From the NCBI GenBank assembly GCA_027943335.1, contig BSBK01000760.1:616501-680500 (forward strand): a stretch of DNA of 64,000 nt. Direction: 5' to 3'. Under the pieces are notes generated by a model. That model did not search any database. It was not told the DNA's origin and worked only from the letters and a program-made list of their open reading frames with translations. This document shows, one piece after another, positions 35,800 through 47,900 of the stretch (position 1 is its first letter; every line of letters begins with the position of its first letter). Both the position numbers and the translations under genes were made by a program. The DNA comes from Chamaecyparis obtusa (lineage: Eukaryota; Streptophyta; Pinopsida; Cupressales; Cupressaceae).

Positions 35800-37120
35800 G
35801 CTGATCGCAAATACTACACTACTACTTATATCAATTACGACAAGTTTGTTGGATGTATAACCCAAGTCAAACCCACATTCAATGTCATCCATGTCAAAGG
35901 AGTAGATAGTCAATGTGTTGTTACCACCCATAGGGGCTGGATAATTGTCGCCAGTGTGCATCCAAGACTAGCACACAATGCACAATATAACCTTATAGAA
36001 CATCTTGGGAATACACCAGCCCAAATCTCCATCCTTGACCTTCTCTGCACTTCACCCCTCCATTAAGAAATCCTTGACCGAGCCCTTCATGAAGGACATG
36101 TCCCCACAGACATTAAAACCATCCAATTTGAGAACCTAGTGGGACATCTATCCACATCCTATGCTCTATCTTTCAAGCCATCTGACATACCATCTGTTGA
36201 TCCTAACCACAATCTCCCTCTCCACATCGCTGTTATGGTCGGAGACTTTTCCATAAAAAGGGTCATGATAGATAATGGCTCAGCCCTAAACTTGTGTACT
36301 CTAAAATTAATTTAGTAGATTGTGTTAACAGAGGATGACATATAACATGAAGTCATCACCATCAAGGCATACAACAACTTGGAATGTACCTCTAAAGGTA
36401 CCATTCTTTTGCCTATCCAGCTAGGCCTAGCAATGCAAGACACCATTTGCCATGTTGTTGATCTTGATTTACCATTCAACATCCTCCTTGATCGACCATG
36501 GATCCATTCCATCAAGGCTATACCATCCACTTACCATCAGTGCATCAAATTCTTGCATCAAGGCACTGAGGTCACCATCCATGCTGACCCCCAACCCTTC
36601 ATGTACTATCGTACGATGGAAGCATCATCCCCTCATTCCACTCATTATCTGGGAACCAACATTGGCACTTCTATCACTAGTTCTTCATGATCCCATTATG
36701 ATCTAGAGACCATCCTCACCTCCACACTCTCTTCCATCAAGATCAACAACCTACATGATGCATTTGTAGTAGGGGCCCTCCCACTTGATCCCCATACACA
36801 AGGGCGCCCAAATCACCAAAGAAAACCCATTGAAGAAAATCATGAAATCAAGCAAATGGGACCTATGAATTTTGTCTCCCATGCCAACATAAATAGTAAA
36901 GAGATGGATCTTGACATCAATAGCTGGTTGTATAGAGATCCCCCACCACCTGACACTCAACTCCTAAGCTACTTCAAAGACAAGTATCCCCAATCATACA
37001 AGTATGCCACTGAGCAATGAAAATATCAAGGTGGTGGTCTAGGACCACAAGAAGGTGGAAGAAAAGACCCTATAAAAACATCAAAGAATCCACAACACCA
37101 AGGTCTTGGCTTTAATACCC
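35800..37120 (+). pseudogene. Tat-A protease and G-patch remnant
   Basis: The protease loop reads VMIDNGSALNLC near 36270 and the segment FNILLDRPWIHSIKAIPS lies near 36475-36530. About 500 bp on, a Gly-rich segment with KYQGGGLGPQEGG and HQGLGF (37021-37115) corresponds to the G-patch that follows the protease in Tat-F, but it is shorter. G-patches bind RNA. From about 36379 to 39063 a single frame holds, interrupted only by stops. Confidence 0.75.
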
Positions 37121-39060
37121 CTCACCTATGTATACAAGAGCCCAATACTACAACTGGGGGCACTAACATGACCAACATTCCCTTCTTGAATAGCCAGGAT
37201 GATCTCATAGAGATCGAAGACATCCCTGAAGAGGAAGAAAATAAATCATATGATGACATCTTTGATGATGATACCCTTCTGGGCACTTCTATCCTCCAAT
37301 AACTCACCATTAACCTCATAAAACTTCCCCTCATCCACCCCAAACTCATAGACTCGGACCAACCAAGTGTCACACATATTGATGAGCTCCAAAGCACGGA
37401 AGCACTCCTAGAGTTTATGGGGGCATCAGGGCCACAATCAGATCAAGATTCAGAGTTAACTCACATCTATAAGCTTGACCCTAAAGGATATTTTGGGGAA
37501 GAGGCAAGCTTTAGCAGAAAAAGTGAAATAGAAAAAGAAAAGCATGAGTTCTTATGTGAAAACCCCTCTGGGGCACATTCTGATTCCAAAAAAGTAAAAA
37601 TAAAGGGCATATCTTCTAGTGAAAACTTGGCAATTCAAGCGCTAGAAGATGAAGACTTGCCTCTTCCTCCCATCCAAGATTACAGACTTGAGTAGTCACC
37701 TATCATCATTGAGGAAACCAAACCAGTCAACTTGGGCATAGAAGAATGTCCAAGAATCACCTACATTGTAGCATCTTTAATAGAGGGTGAAGAAACAACT
37801 CTCATTGTGCTTCTATGAGAATCCATTATAAACTTTGCATGGTCATATGTGCATATGCCTGGGCTTGATCCAAATCTCATAGTACACAATCTTGCAGTGG
37901 ATCCCAATGTCAATCCAGTAAAGCAGAAGCTAAGAAAAATGCATCCAAAAGTGGCCTTGTTAGTAAAAGCAGAGCTCGAAAAGCTTCTCCAAGCAAAGAT
38001 CATCAGAGCCATTGATTACTTAGATTGGATCTCCAACATGGTACTAGTCACAAAGCCTTTAGGTGACATCAAAATTTGCACAGATTTTAGGGACTTAAAT
38101 AAAGCGTGTCTAAAGGATGATTTCCCACTGCCCAACATAGACATGATCGTAGATCTTACAGTGGGTCATGAGATGTTGTCACTCATGGATGGCTTCTTAG
38201 GCTACCATCAGATCTAAATAGCAGAAGTAGATCAACATAAAATGACATTTACCACTCCATGGGGTACCTTCTATTACAACATGATGCCATTTGTTCTGAA
38301 GAACACAAGAGCTACATATCAAAGAGCGATGACAACCATCTTCCATGATATGATCCACAAGATTGTGGAAGACTATATGGATGACATTCTTGCAAAATCT
38401 AAAACATGGGGTGAACACTTGAGCATTCTTGAGAGTGTGTTTGATCGCTTGCATCATTATGGCTTGAAGCTCAATCCAAGGAAATATGTCTTTGGTGTAA
38501 CATCTGGAAAGATTCTAGGCTTTATAGTATCATGACATGGCATAGAGATCGACCCCAAGAAGGTCAAAGATATTAAAAAAATGCCTCCACCAAGAACACT
38601 TAGGTAGCTCAAAAGTCTATAAGGAAAACTCCAATCAGTGTGTTGCTTTATCTCACAGCTGGCAGACAAGTGCCAACCTTTCACACATCTGCTCCACAAG
38701 GACACAAGCTTCAAATGGGATCCCATCTGTTAGAAAATCTTTGACAATCTCAAGGAATATCTAGCTGACTCTTCCATCCTTGTACCACCAATTTTAGGAT
38801 GTCCTCTCATACTCTACATCTTGACAACCACTACCACATTGGGGGCACTCTTAGCACAACATGATGATGACAACAAAGAGAGAGCCATCTACTATATCAT
38901 CCAAACTCTTGTCGGCTACGAGCTTAACTATTCACCCATGGAGAAAGCATGCCTCATAGTGGTATTTTCCACTCAAAAGCTTAAACAATACATGCTCAAC
39001 CACACAATTAGGTTCATTTCAAAGGTAGACCCCCTCAAGTATCTATTATCAAGGACAACT
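37121..39060 (+). pseudogene. Tat-A reverse transcriptase and start of RNase H
   Basis: After an acidic linker the RT begins near 37900. The palm has DFRDLNKACLKDDFPLPN, LMDGFLGYHQI and the active site YMDDILAKS near 38375. The RNase H begins near 38740, with TLGALLAQHDDDNKERAIYY. The first catalytic Asp position of the RNase H (TMDTS in Tat-F) reads Thr. The sense strand is cut at 39060 by NA-E and resumes at 47159. Stops at 38215 and 38533 fit simple transitions. Confidence 0.88.
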
Positions 39061-40293
39061 TGTTAATCTCTATTGAGCATTCAAGGTTGCCATTAGTATC
39101 AAAGGATAGTAAACAGGTCGGTCGGTTACTTATATTAAGTCGGTTAGTAACCTAAAGCAAGACAGAGTAGTCGGTAAAGCCTTTACACCGAGCATCACAT
39201 AGTTAACCGAACACCAACGACACCGATATCGATGGTCAGTAAACACCAAGCATCACAGTATACACCGAGAAGATTATATAGTGTTTACCAATGATCACAA
39301 AAAATGGCATAGTAATCTGGAATGAAACATTCTTCTATGCAAACAGCTACAACAGATCATAAAATGATTTACCAAGATTGAGGAGTATTTATTGTAAATA
39401 GATACTCATTAAATGTAATGTTTATCTTTTTGTAATAGTTGATCTAGGTTATTTTTGCACTGTAGATCTTATGGTTATGATTATCTTTGTAACCTAATTT
39501 TTGCTAAGGTGGAAAAATAGAACACTATATATTTTGTTTGTTCGCATCATTTTAAAGAGGTTGGGTGAACTAATATATATGAATCATAGAGCACTTGAAG
39601 AAATTTCCTATCTTCAAGACAACTAGTTTATCGAGCATAATAGAGCACAGAGGATATCAGATTGGGTAGAATCAGAGAAGTTAACCGAGCTAAATAGAGT
39701 AGAGAATCATCACAGATAAGGTGATATTTTGATGAGCACTTATAGATCTGTTTCAGACAATTGAGTTGTCAACTAGCAGATATTTACCTATTACTTTCTG
39801 ACAATTGTGATAGAGTTTTTTGGTGAAATCTCTTAACCGAGTAGACTTAACAGTCTTTGTATAAATATCTTAACCAAGTACACACTTCATTTAGTGTTGT
39901 TAAATCCTATAACTAGGTAGATCTAGTTGATCTAATATGTTACTCCTAACAGTGTAAGATCACCAGAAGTGATCAAAACTTGTAGCCTTAACAAGAAAAC
40001 CTTTTCTATCTACAATAGTGAAGAATTTGTGGGTGTCATCCCCACCATAGTTTTTACCTTCTTACAAGGGTTTCTACATTACCAAAATACTTGTGTTATG
40101 TGATTGTCATATTTATTTCATGCTGTTTACTTTCTTAAGTTAACTAGATGATTGATTTATACAATTGTATTCAAGTTATTTTGATCGGTTATCACAATAT
40201 TCAGTTATAGATCAGAAAGGTTTTTACAAGAAAATTTTTGTGGGCATTGATTCAACCCTCCCCTCTCAGTATCTATCTCTCCTAATTCCAACA
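39061..40293 (+). repeat. NA-E 5' LTR
   Basis: 1,233 bp, collinear with 45926-47158 without visible length difference. Confidence 0.92.
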
Positions 40294-40295
40294 AT

Positions 40296-40307
40296 TGGTA
40301 TCAGAGC
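40296..40307 (+). other. NA-E primer binding site (initiator tRNA-Met)
   Basis: TGGTATCAGAGC, exact consensus, two bases after the 5' LTR. Confidence 0.9.
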
Positions 40308-40357
40308 ATAGTTCTCTTGTTGAACGGTCTAACCATTGAAGGGTAAAGATCTAAGTC

Positions 40358-41750
40358 ATGGAGAGATACAAACTTAAGAAGACAATTGAGAATCAGAAGA
40401 TACAAATACAGATGTTTGTGGAACAGTATAAACAAGCCAAGGAAGAACTGAAGAAATTACTGGTTGAAAGAAAGAACCTTGCAATTCAGCTGAATGAAAT
40501 TAGTTATCATGAAGAACCTATTGATGAAATATTTGATCATATTGGATCAAGCTCTGGAAGCATCTCTAATGGATTCGAAAGCATAATCTCTAAATTATTT
40601 GAAAAGAATCAACATCTATCTGAGCAAGTGAAAGCACTTCAAATCGGTCATGAATCTCAAATGGTGAGAATGGTGGAAATCATGAACAATGCTAGACAAG
40701 CTGAACAAGATTGGAATCTGGCTATTGAAGACCGAAGACTGATGACTGAACAACTTTAAGCAAAAGAAAGTGAAATACAGAGACTCACTGATCATCACTT
40801 CCAAGTATCAAATCAGATGATGACAGTCAGTCAAGAAATGAATTGAGTAAATGGAGAATTATCAAGAAGACTTGAAGATGTTGCAATACTCAGAGAAGAT
40901 AATGAAAAACTAAGAAATGAAATAAAGACACAAAAGCAACACAATGAAATGATGAAGATAGCTGAGGACAGTTCTAAAAAGATTGATGATTTCCTAACTA
41001 ATCAGAGGAGATTCAGAAGTAGAGCTGGTATAGGCTACACTAGTGAAGGAGAATCATCACAATAAGATGAAAAAGTCAACAATAATCAAACTCAGAAACC
41101 TAAAGTGATGACATGTTACCATTGTGGAAAACCAAGACATACATCTAATGTGTGCAGAAGCAAAGCACAAGATAAACCTCCTATCATTCCTAAGTTCAAT
41201 GGATATTGTTATTATTATGGTAAGTTTGGACATCCAACTTATGAATGCAGAGCTAAGAAGAATGACATTGCTAATAATACTACTGAGGAGAAAATATGCT
41301 ATACTTGTAATAAGCATGGACACACTGCAAGGTGAAAATGAAACAAGTCTGGACACCTAAAGAGAAACTACAATGAAAACCATATCAACCGAAGAGACAA
41401 GGTAACTCATATGTTTGGGATTATAATACATGGACTAATTGTACTGTATGTGGTTGATATGGACATATTGTAGAAAATTATTACATAAAGAGTCGGATTG
41501 GACAATCAAGAAACTAGACAAATGCAGGAATGGCATGTATGCACTGTCACAAGGTTAGTCATGTAAGCAAGAACTACAGAGACCGAGCACCAGATGAAAA
41601 CCTTATATTTGAAAGTGGATATAACATTACAGAAATTATGAAGTTAAGGAACACAATGTGGAAGAAGGCATCTAATGAGAATGCTGAGTCAAGTAACACT
41701 GTCGGTGAAACCTCATCCACTAGATTGGGTGACATCGGTATCTCCACTTA
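40358..41750 (+). pseudogene. NA-E ORF1: coiled-coil protein with five or six CCHC zinc knuckles
   Basis: The ATG at 40358 begins a Lys/Glu/Gln-rich protein predicted to be largely coiled coil (codons 1-230). CCHC knuckles follow: CYHCGKPRHTSNVC (41117), CYYYGKFGHPTYEC (41204), CYTCNKHGHTAR (41300), a degenerate NKSGHLKRN, CTVCG-YGHIVENY (about 41440) and CMHCHKVSHVSKNY (41536). Several Cys are changed to Tyr. Stops lie at 40757, 40844 and 41063, and one frameshift near 41400. The normal copia gag UBN2 domain is absent. It could be a diverged gag that binds the element RNA. Confidence 0.75.
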
Positions 41751-41760
41751 AGATGACAAA

Positions 41761-42304
41761 GGTATGTATGGAACTGACATTTTAAATGATCACATTTTAC
41801 ATACAGTTCCTTATATATGATGTACAAATACTAAATCTACATGAATAAAGATGCACCATGGTTTAAGTATTATAAGTTTACAAATATCATATAGTCGGTA
41901 AAAGAAGAAATGTGAGCTGGTTACCCATCGGTAATCACTACACAAGGTTAACTAACAACAATGCAAACTGATGAAGAAATTCTATGTTAATCAAGCAAAA
42001 GAAATTATAGACATAACCGAGCTGACAACTGTTTGGTATCAAAAGTTAGGTCAGGCATTTAATGCATCAAAGTTTGAGTGGGAACATCAAAAAGTCTATA
42101 TATACGCAGAAACAGAGTTCATTGTTACATTGTGACTTTGAAGAATAGAGATTTTTCAGAGAAGAGTTCAAGCTAAAGATTTTTAGAATAGATTCAAGGT
42201 TATTGTAGATCAAACCGATGATAATTCTTCGACGATAATGAGTAAGTTCATCTGCCTACCTAACATTGGTTATCTATTATTTTCTAAAACCCTAGAAACA
42301 ATTT
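41761..42304 (+). other. NA-E spacer between the two genes
   Basis: No open frame of note. A TATA box lies at 42097-42104. A GTAAGTTC donor-like site at about 42243 and a CCCTAG acceptor-like site just before the ORF2 start could bound a very small intron; this is speculative. Confidence 0.45.
42097..42104 (+). promoter_or_regulatory. Internal TATA box upstream of NA-E ORF2
   Basis: TATATATA in the context GTCTATATATACGC, about 200 bp before the ATG of ORF2. If used, ORF2 would be transcribed from its own promoter rather than only from the LTR. Confidence 0.5.
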
Positions 42305-45300
42305 ATGGCATTGACATCGACTGCAAGCAAATTGTAGAACATTGAGGAGGAAGTAGAATTAAATGTTAAGGCACACTTTGCCAAGGATAAATTCAAACCT
42401 CATCCCAAGGTCGTAGCACAAATAGATGATATGGGCACATTTTTGAGTATTCTAGATAGGGTTTTGTTGACAAAAGATGTTAGGGCCTATATTCACTGCA
42501 AAATTGATGAAGTGTGTGATTTTGAGACTACTGCTACTTATTAGCAAGTCTGTGGACTGGATGGTAAGATTAAATCTAAATACAAGAAGATTGAGGAGTC
42601 AGGGTTATAGTGTTTTACATACTTCCCACAATCATTCCATAATGACTGGATAAGAATTGTGCTAAGCATATTTCATGATGGCAAATTTTGGCTAGATAAA
42701 CCTATTGAGGTCACGAAGAAGATTATTAGTAGGGTTACTGGGTACCCTACAATTGACAAAGCCAAAGCCTTTCAAAGTTCATCTTGTCCTAACATAGAAA
42801 AGAACACTGGAGCTCAATGGGATGGTAGGGCATTGGGGATATCAACTATCAAAGATCCAGTGATAAAATTCATAGCTCATGTCATTGAGTACAAGATATT
42901 CCAATCTAGTAGACCAAATAGTGTACCCTGCAGCGCTGTGGACATGGCTTACAAAATTGTGAAGAAAGATCACCAAGTTGATCTTGTAGAATTGCTACTA
43001 CACAAACTGCATAATAATATGAAGACAATAAAGGAAAAGAAGTCCAATACATGTAAGTACAGATCACTACTTGTATGTACATTTCTCTATCTACAAAAAT
43101 ATGTACCGGGTATTGGTAAAGTAAACTAGCAATCAGACAAACCGATAACTGCTCAAATCGGTGAAATGAAGATGATATATGCTTTGTAGTCAGCACAAAC
43201 CACTCAATGATAAAGGCAGTAGAATTGAGAACAAAATGGCTAGCACCAATGGGATATGAAATGAATCATGATTTCACTTTGAAATCTATCAATGCATTGC
43301 TGGCATTACTGATAGACATCACTACCAATAGGTTTGGTGTATATGAGGAAGCTAAGTCTAGAATCACAAAAGACATAGAGATCGAAAAAATGTCAAGAAG
43401 AGTGAAGAAAATGAAAAAGATCTCACAACAAAATATGGAAATGCATCTGACTCACCTAAGGAGTCACCGGTTAAAGAAGCAACTGAAGGTCAGTTACAGT
43501 TGGCTAACAAGCCCTATGATATCAAGGAAATCAAGTCAGACAAAGAAAAGGATCACACATCGATTCCTCCCACCAATGATGAACAAGATATGTAGCTACC
43601 AAAACCTGAAGGAATGAAGACACGTTCATCAACTGCTACACAATCCACCGAGCAAGTAGAAGTAGTAAAAGTAGCAAAAAGAAGAGCAGCTACACCGACT
43701 ATGAAATATGTTAAGAGAAAGAACAAGAAAGTAGCTGAGACACTGAAGAAAAAGAGGAAATATATAAGAAATAAGGAAGATCTAGAGGATACAAAAACTG
43801 AAAATGATCCTGATCAATTCAAGTTAGTTCATAATAGGGAAAGTACTATAGAAGAAATAATTAAAGATATAATTGAGAATGGAAATCTTAATGATCTAGG
43901 CATAGAAAAATTTAACATGTCAATTGAGGACAAGACAAAGATAAAACATGCTATCGTCTAAATGATGATTAAATTCAAGAGAGTACTAATGGAATTCGCA
44001 TGTCAATTGCCAAAAGAACTTGATGACAAAATAAGTGAGAAATGGGCTATTGTACTAGATATAGAGAAAAGGAAAAGAGAACGGTCACTAAGCCATGTAG
44101 CCTCACACTTTAGCTATGCTGTGGTAAGTGAATACATGACAAAGTATCAAGCTAAATTTCTAGTGAAGAATAGAGCTATGCAGATCATGGATGAGAATGT
44201 GGATGATATGGATGTCATATGTGATTCTCTATGGACATCAATTCTGAAAGCAAAAGAGAAAGTTGAACAAGAAGCATTCCTGAAACTATCTAAGAAGAGA
44301 CACAGTTCAAAAGATAAAGGTATTTTCATTGATGATAATAAAGGTAAGAAAATAGAAGACACCGGTATATTAGTTACTGAGGTAATTGATATCACCGAAC
44401 AAAAGGAAGAAATCAAAATTTCACAGGATGCACCGGATCAAGTCAAGATCCACTTACAAAAGAAAACCGATGATGATGCACTCATTGAGGACATCACTAA
44501 TAGTGATCCTGATGATGAGGATGATGAAGATGTGACAATTGCACCTTGCAAAGATGAAGCATTAAACACTGATAGTGTGCTCACATCTCTATCGGGAGAA
44601 CTACCTATACTTGCAGAGGTAGTTGAAATAATTTCACAAGTACAACCTGACGTGTCTCATCCTAAGCCAAATAAAGATACAATTGAGATTCAAGCACCCA
44701 AGAAACCTACAGATACAAATGAGCCTAAAAAACCAGAGGCACAATCTACAGAAACAAAGGAACTAGAAGAAACAAAGTCAATCGAGACTCCTACACAATC
44801 TACCGAGGAGCCAAAGAAGAAGAAGAAGAAGAAAGCCAAAGGGCCGGTCACCATTGATGAAGTTATCATTATACCAGAATGTGACTTGAGAACCCTAAGC
44901 CCTGAGGAACTAAGTAGATATGGGGAATTGTGTTCAAGGAAAGTGGCACAAGAGAAGTTAAGGCAAGAACACAAATGTAAAGAAGTGTTAAATGATGTGA
45001 GGGGTATTCTACAACAAATAGTACCGGAAACAAATATTGATGAGAATAATCCCATCTTAGATCAACTTGCCACACTCGCTGAAAAAATCAATGCCCCTGA
45101 TACAGATGCAGACAAAAGAATAGAAGAAAGGGCAGAATCAAAGATTTAGAACAAATTGGCAAAAAGGATTAGCACAGAAGTGGCACTAAACAAGGTAAAA
45201 TTATTTGCGGTCATTACCGAGGTAAAATCTATCACCTAGATAATCTATCAACTTGTAATCAAGCTGTGTACTTCAGACACCTTCATTGTAGCAGTCAATG

Positions 45301-45682
45301 AAAAGATAAAAGTTTAGAAGAAGAGATAAAGTTGAGTACACAAGTAGCTATCGCTGAGACAACTGCTTTCTTAAAGCATATTAACCAAGTTCAGGAACTC
45401 TGGTGGCTGATAGTAGATTTAAGGAAACAATAAGCGCACATCACTGATCAAGTTATAGAGTTATAGAAAGAACTCACTCCTTACCTAAAAATTTTCAAAG
45501 CACACGTTGTCAAAGCTAAACAACTTGTGGCAACACCAGAGATCTCAGTGTTGGATAATATCTTTGACATGCATGCCCAAGTCGGTCTTGAGCATATTGC
45601 TCTTGCCAACTTGATAGAGGAATGGGACAACCTCTTAGAGTCTGTAAAGAAAACCCATCCACACATTTTTGATAAGATGTAA
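42305..45682 (+). pseudogene. NA-E ORF2: large protein of unknown function
   Basis: From the ATG at 42305 to the TAA at 45680-45682, about 1,120 codons, broken by several stops and two frameshifts (near 43200 and 43600). The first 300 codons look folded, with a segment around GAQWDGRALGIS and SLLVCTFLYLQKYVPGIG. The middle is basic (KKKRKYIRNK). The part at 44280-44860 is acidic and disordered, ending in a run of eight Lys (EEPKKKKKKK). The last third is helical. I see no protease, polymerase or DDE motif. The first part recalls plant transposon-associated proteins of unknown role, but I cannot name a family. Confidence 0.6.
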
Positions 45683-45909
45683 GTATACATTACATACTTT
45701 TTGGGTATTAGGAATTATTATCAAAAAGGGGGAAAACATGTATATACCAAATAGTATATTTTTGATATGTATATTACATACTACCGGGAGCATGCACTGA
45801 GGGGGAGTACTTTGTACTTAGAATTTTTTGTTGTGGATATGTATATAGTGGAGACATAAGGAATATATAGAAACATTTTGTCTATATACATTTGAAGTTT
45901 TGATACTAA

Positions 45910-45925
45910 TGCCAAAGGGGGAGAT
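45910..45925 (+). other. NA-E polypurine tract
   Basis: TGCCAAAGGGGGAGAT directly before the 3' LTR. It differs by one base from the tract of Copia-C, supporting a copia origin of NA-E. Confidence 0.9.
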
Positions 45926-47158
45926 TGTTAATCTCTATTGAGCATTCAAGGTTGTCATTAGTATCAAAGGATAGTAAACAGGTCGGTCGGTTACTTATAT
46001 TAAGTCGATTAGTAACCTGAAGCAAGACAGAGCAGTCGGTAAAGCCTTTACACCGAGCATCACATAGTTAACCAAGCACCAGCGACACCGACACTGATGG
46101 TCAATAAACATTGAGCATCATAGTATACATCGAGTAGATTATATAGTGTTTACCGATGATCATAGAAAATGGCATAGTAATCTAGAATGGCACATTCTTC
46201 TATGCAAATGGTTACAATAGATCGTAAAAGGGTTTACCAAGATTGAGGAGCATTTATTGTAAATATATACTCATTAAATGTAATGTTTATCTTTTTGTAA
46301 TAGTTGATTTAGGTTATTTTTGCACCGTAGATCTTAGGGTTATGATTATCTTTGTAACCTAATTTTTGCTAAGGCGGCAAAATAGAACACTATATATTTT
46401 GTTTGTTCACACCATTTTAAAGAGGTTGGGTGAACTAATATATATGAATCACGGAGCACTTGAAGAAATTCCCTATCTTCAAGACAACCAGTTTATTGAG
46501 CAGAACAGAGCACAAAGGATATTAGATTGGGCAGAATCAGAGAAGGTAACTGAGTAGAACAGAGCAGAGAATCATCATAGATAAGGTGATATTTTGATGA
46601 GCACTTATAGATCTGTTTTAGACAATTAAGTTGTTAACTAGCAGATATTTACCTATTACTTTTTGACAATTGTGATAGAGTTTTTTGGTGAAATCTCTTA
46701 ACCGAGTAGACTTAACAGTCTTTGTATAAATATATTAACCGAGTACACACTTCATTTAGTGTTGTTAAATCCTATAACTAGGTAGATCTAGCTGATCTAA
46801 TATGTTACTCCTAACAGGGTAAGATCACCAAAAGTGATCAAAACTTTTAGCCTTAACAGGCAAACCTTTTCTATCTGCAATAGTGAAGAATTTGTGGGTG
46901 TCATCCCCACTATAGTTTTTACCTTCTTACAAGGGTTTTTGCGTTACCAAAATACTTGTGTTATGTGATTGTCATATTGATTTCATGTTGTTTACTTTCT
47001 TAAGTTAACTAGATGATTGATTTATACAATTGTATTCAAGTTATTTTGATCGGTTATCATAGTATTCAGTTATAGATCAGAAAGGTTTTTACAAGAAAAG
47101 TTTTGTGGGCACTGATTCACCCCTACCCTCTTAGTACCTATCTCTCCTAATTCCAACA
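45926..47158 (+). repeat. NA-E 3' LTR
   Basis: 1,233 bp, about 93% identical by eye to the left copy. Followed by TAACT and the resumed Tat-A RNase H. Confidence 0.92.
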
Positions 47159-47900
47159 TAACTCTCACAGGCTGTATGGAAAAATGGGTCATGTTACTTA
47201 GCAAATTTGACATTTAGTACATAGATCGGAAAGCAATCAAAGGGCAAGTAATTGTCGATCAGCTAGCGGAAGCACCACTAGTGGATGCCTATCCACTAAT
47301 CATGGAATTCCCTAATGAGCACCTATGTATGATCAAAGAATAATCTATATGGAAGCTATAATTTGATGGCTCCTACACATCGCATGGATTAGGCACATGA
47401 ATCCTATTCATCACACCTCAAGGTGACTACATTCCAAAATTATTCAAATCAAGATTCCCATGTACTAATAACATTGCAGAATATGAGGCACTCATCTCAG
47501 GTCTCAAAACATCCATTCAATGGAACATCATAGAACTGCAAGTTTTTGGAGATTCACAGCTGATTATCAAGCAAGTCCTAGATGAATATCAGACAAAGGA
47601 TAACAAGTTGCTACCCTAAAAAGAACTGGTGGATAAACTGAAAGAGCATTTCCTGAATCTACAGCTCATGTAGATACCAAGGCTTTAGAACAAAGTGGCT
47701 GACACAATGGAAACCATCAAATCTTTATTAGAAATATCACATGATTCATCACAATACAAATTCTTAGTCGAGCAACTACACATGCCTACTTATGAGAACA
47801 CCAATACAGAAATGGTGTGTGTCTTGGTTGGTCCTCAGTCCCCATGGTACCATCCATGCATATCTAAAAGATGGTATCATATCTCCCCATCTCACCAATA
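47159..47900 (+). pseudogene. Tat-A end of RNase H and second (archaeal-type) RNase H
   Basis: It opens with the segment equivalent to Tat-F KAIKGQVIVDQLAEAP. The second RNase H follows, with FDGSYTSHG (first Asp), PCTNNIAEYEALISG (Glu) and VFGDSQLIIKQV (third Asp). This second domain after a normal RNase H is the signature of the Tat lineage. Several stops interrupt it. Confidence 0.85.

Larger units (their letters stand above)
39061..47158 (+). mobile_element. NA-E: non-autonomous copia-type LTR element with two non-pol genes
   Basis: LTRs of 1,233 bp each begin TGTTAATCTC and end CCAACA. The target duplication is CAACT (39056-39060) versus TAACT (47159-47163), one transition apart. The initiator-Met primer site and the polypurine tract are of the copia kind. 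No protease, integrase, RT or RNase H is found. The 5.6-kb interior holds a coiled-coil/zinc-knuckle frame and a long unknown frame. LTRs differ by about 6-7%, mainly transitions. It must depend on another copia element for copying and integration. Confidence 0.88.
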
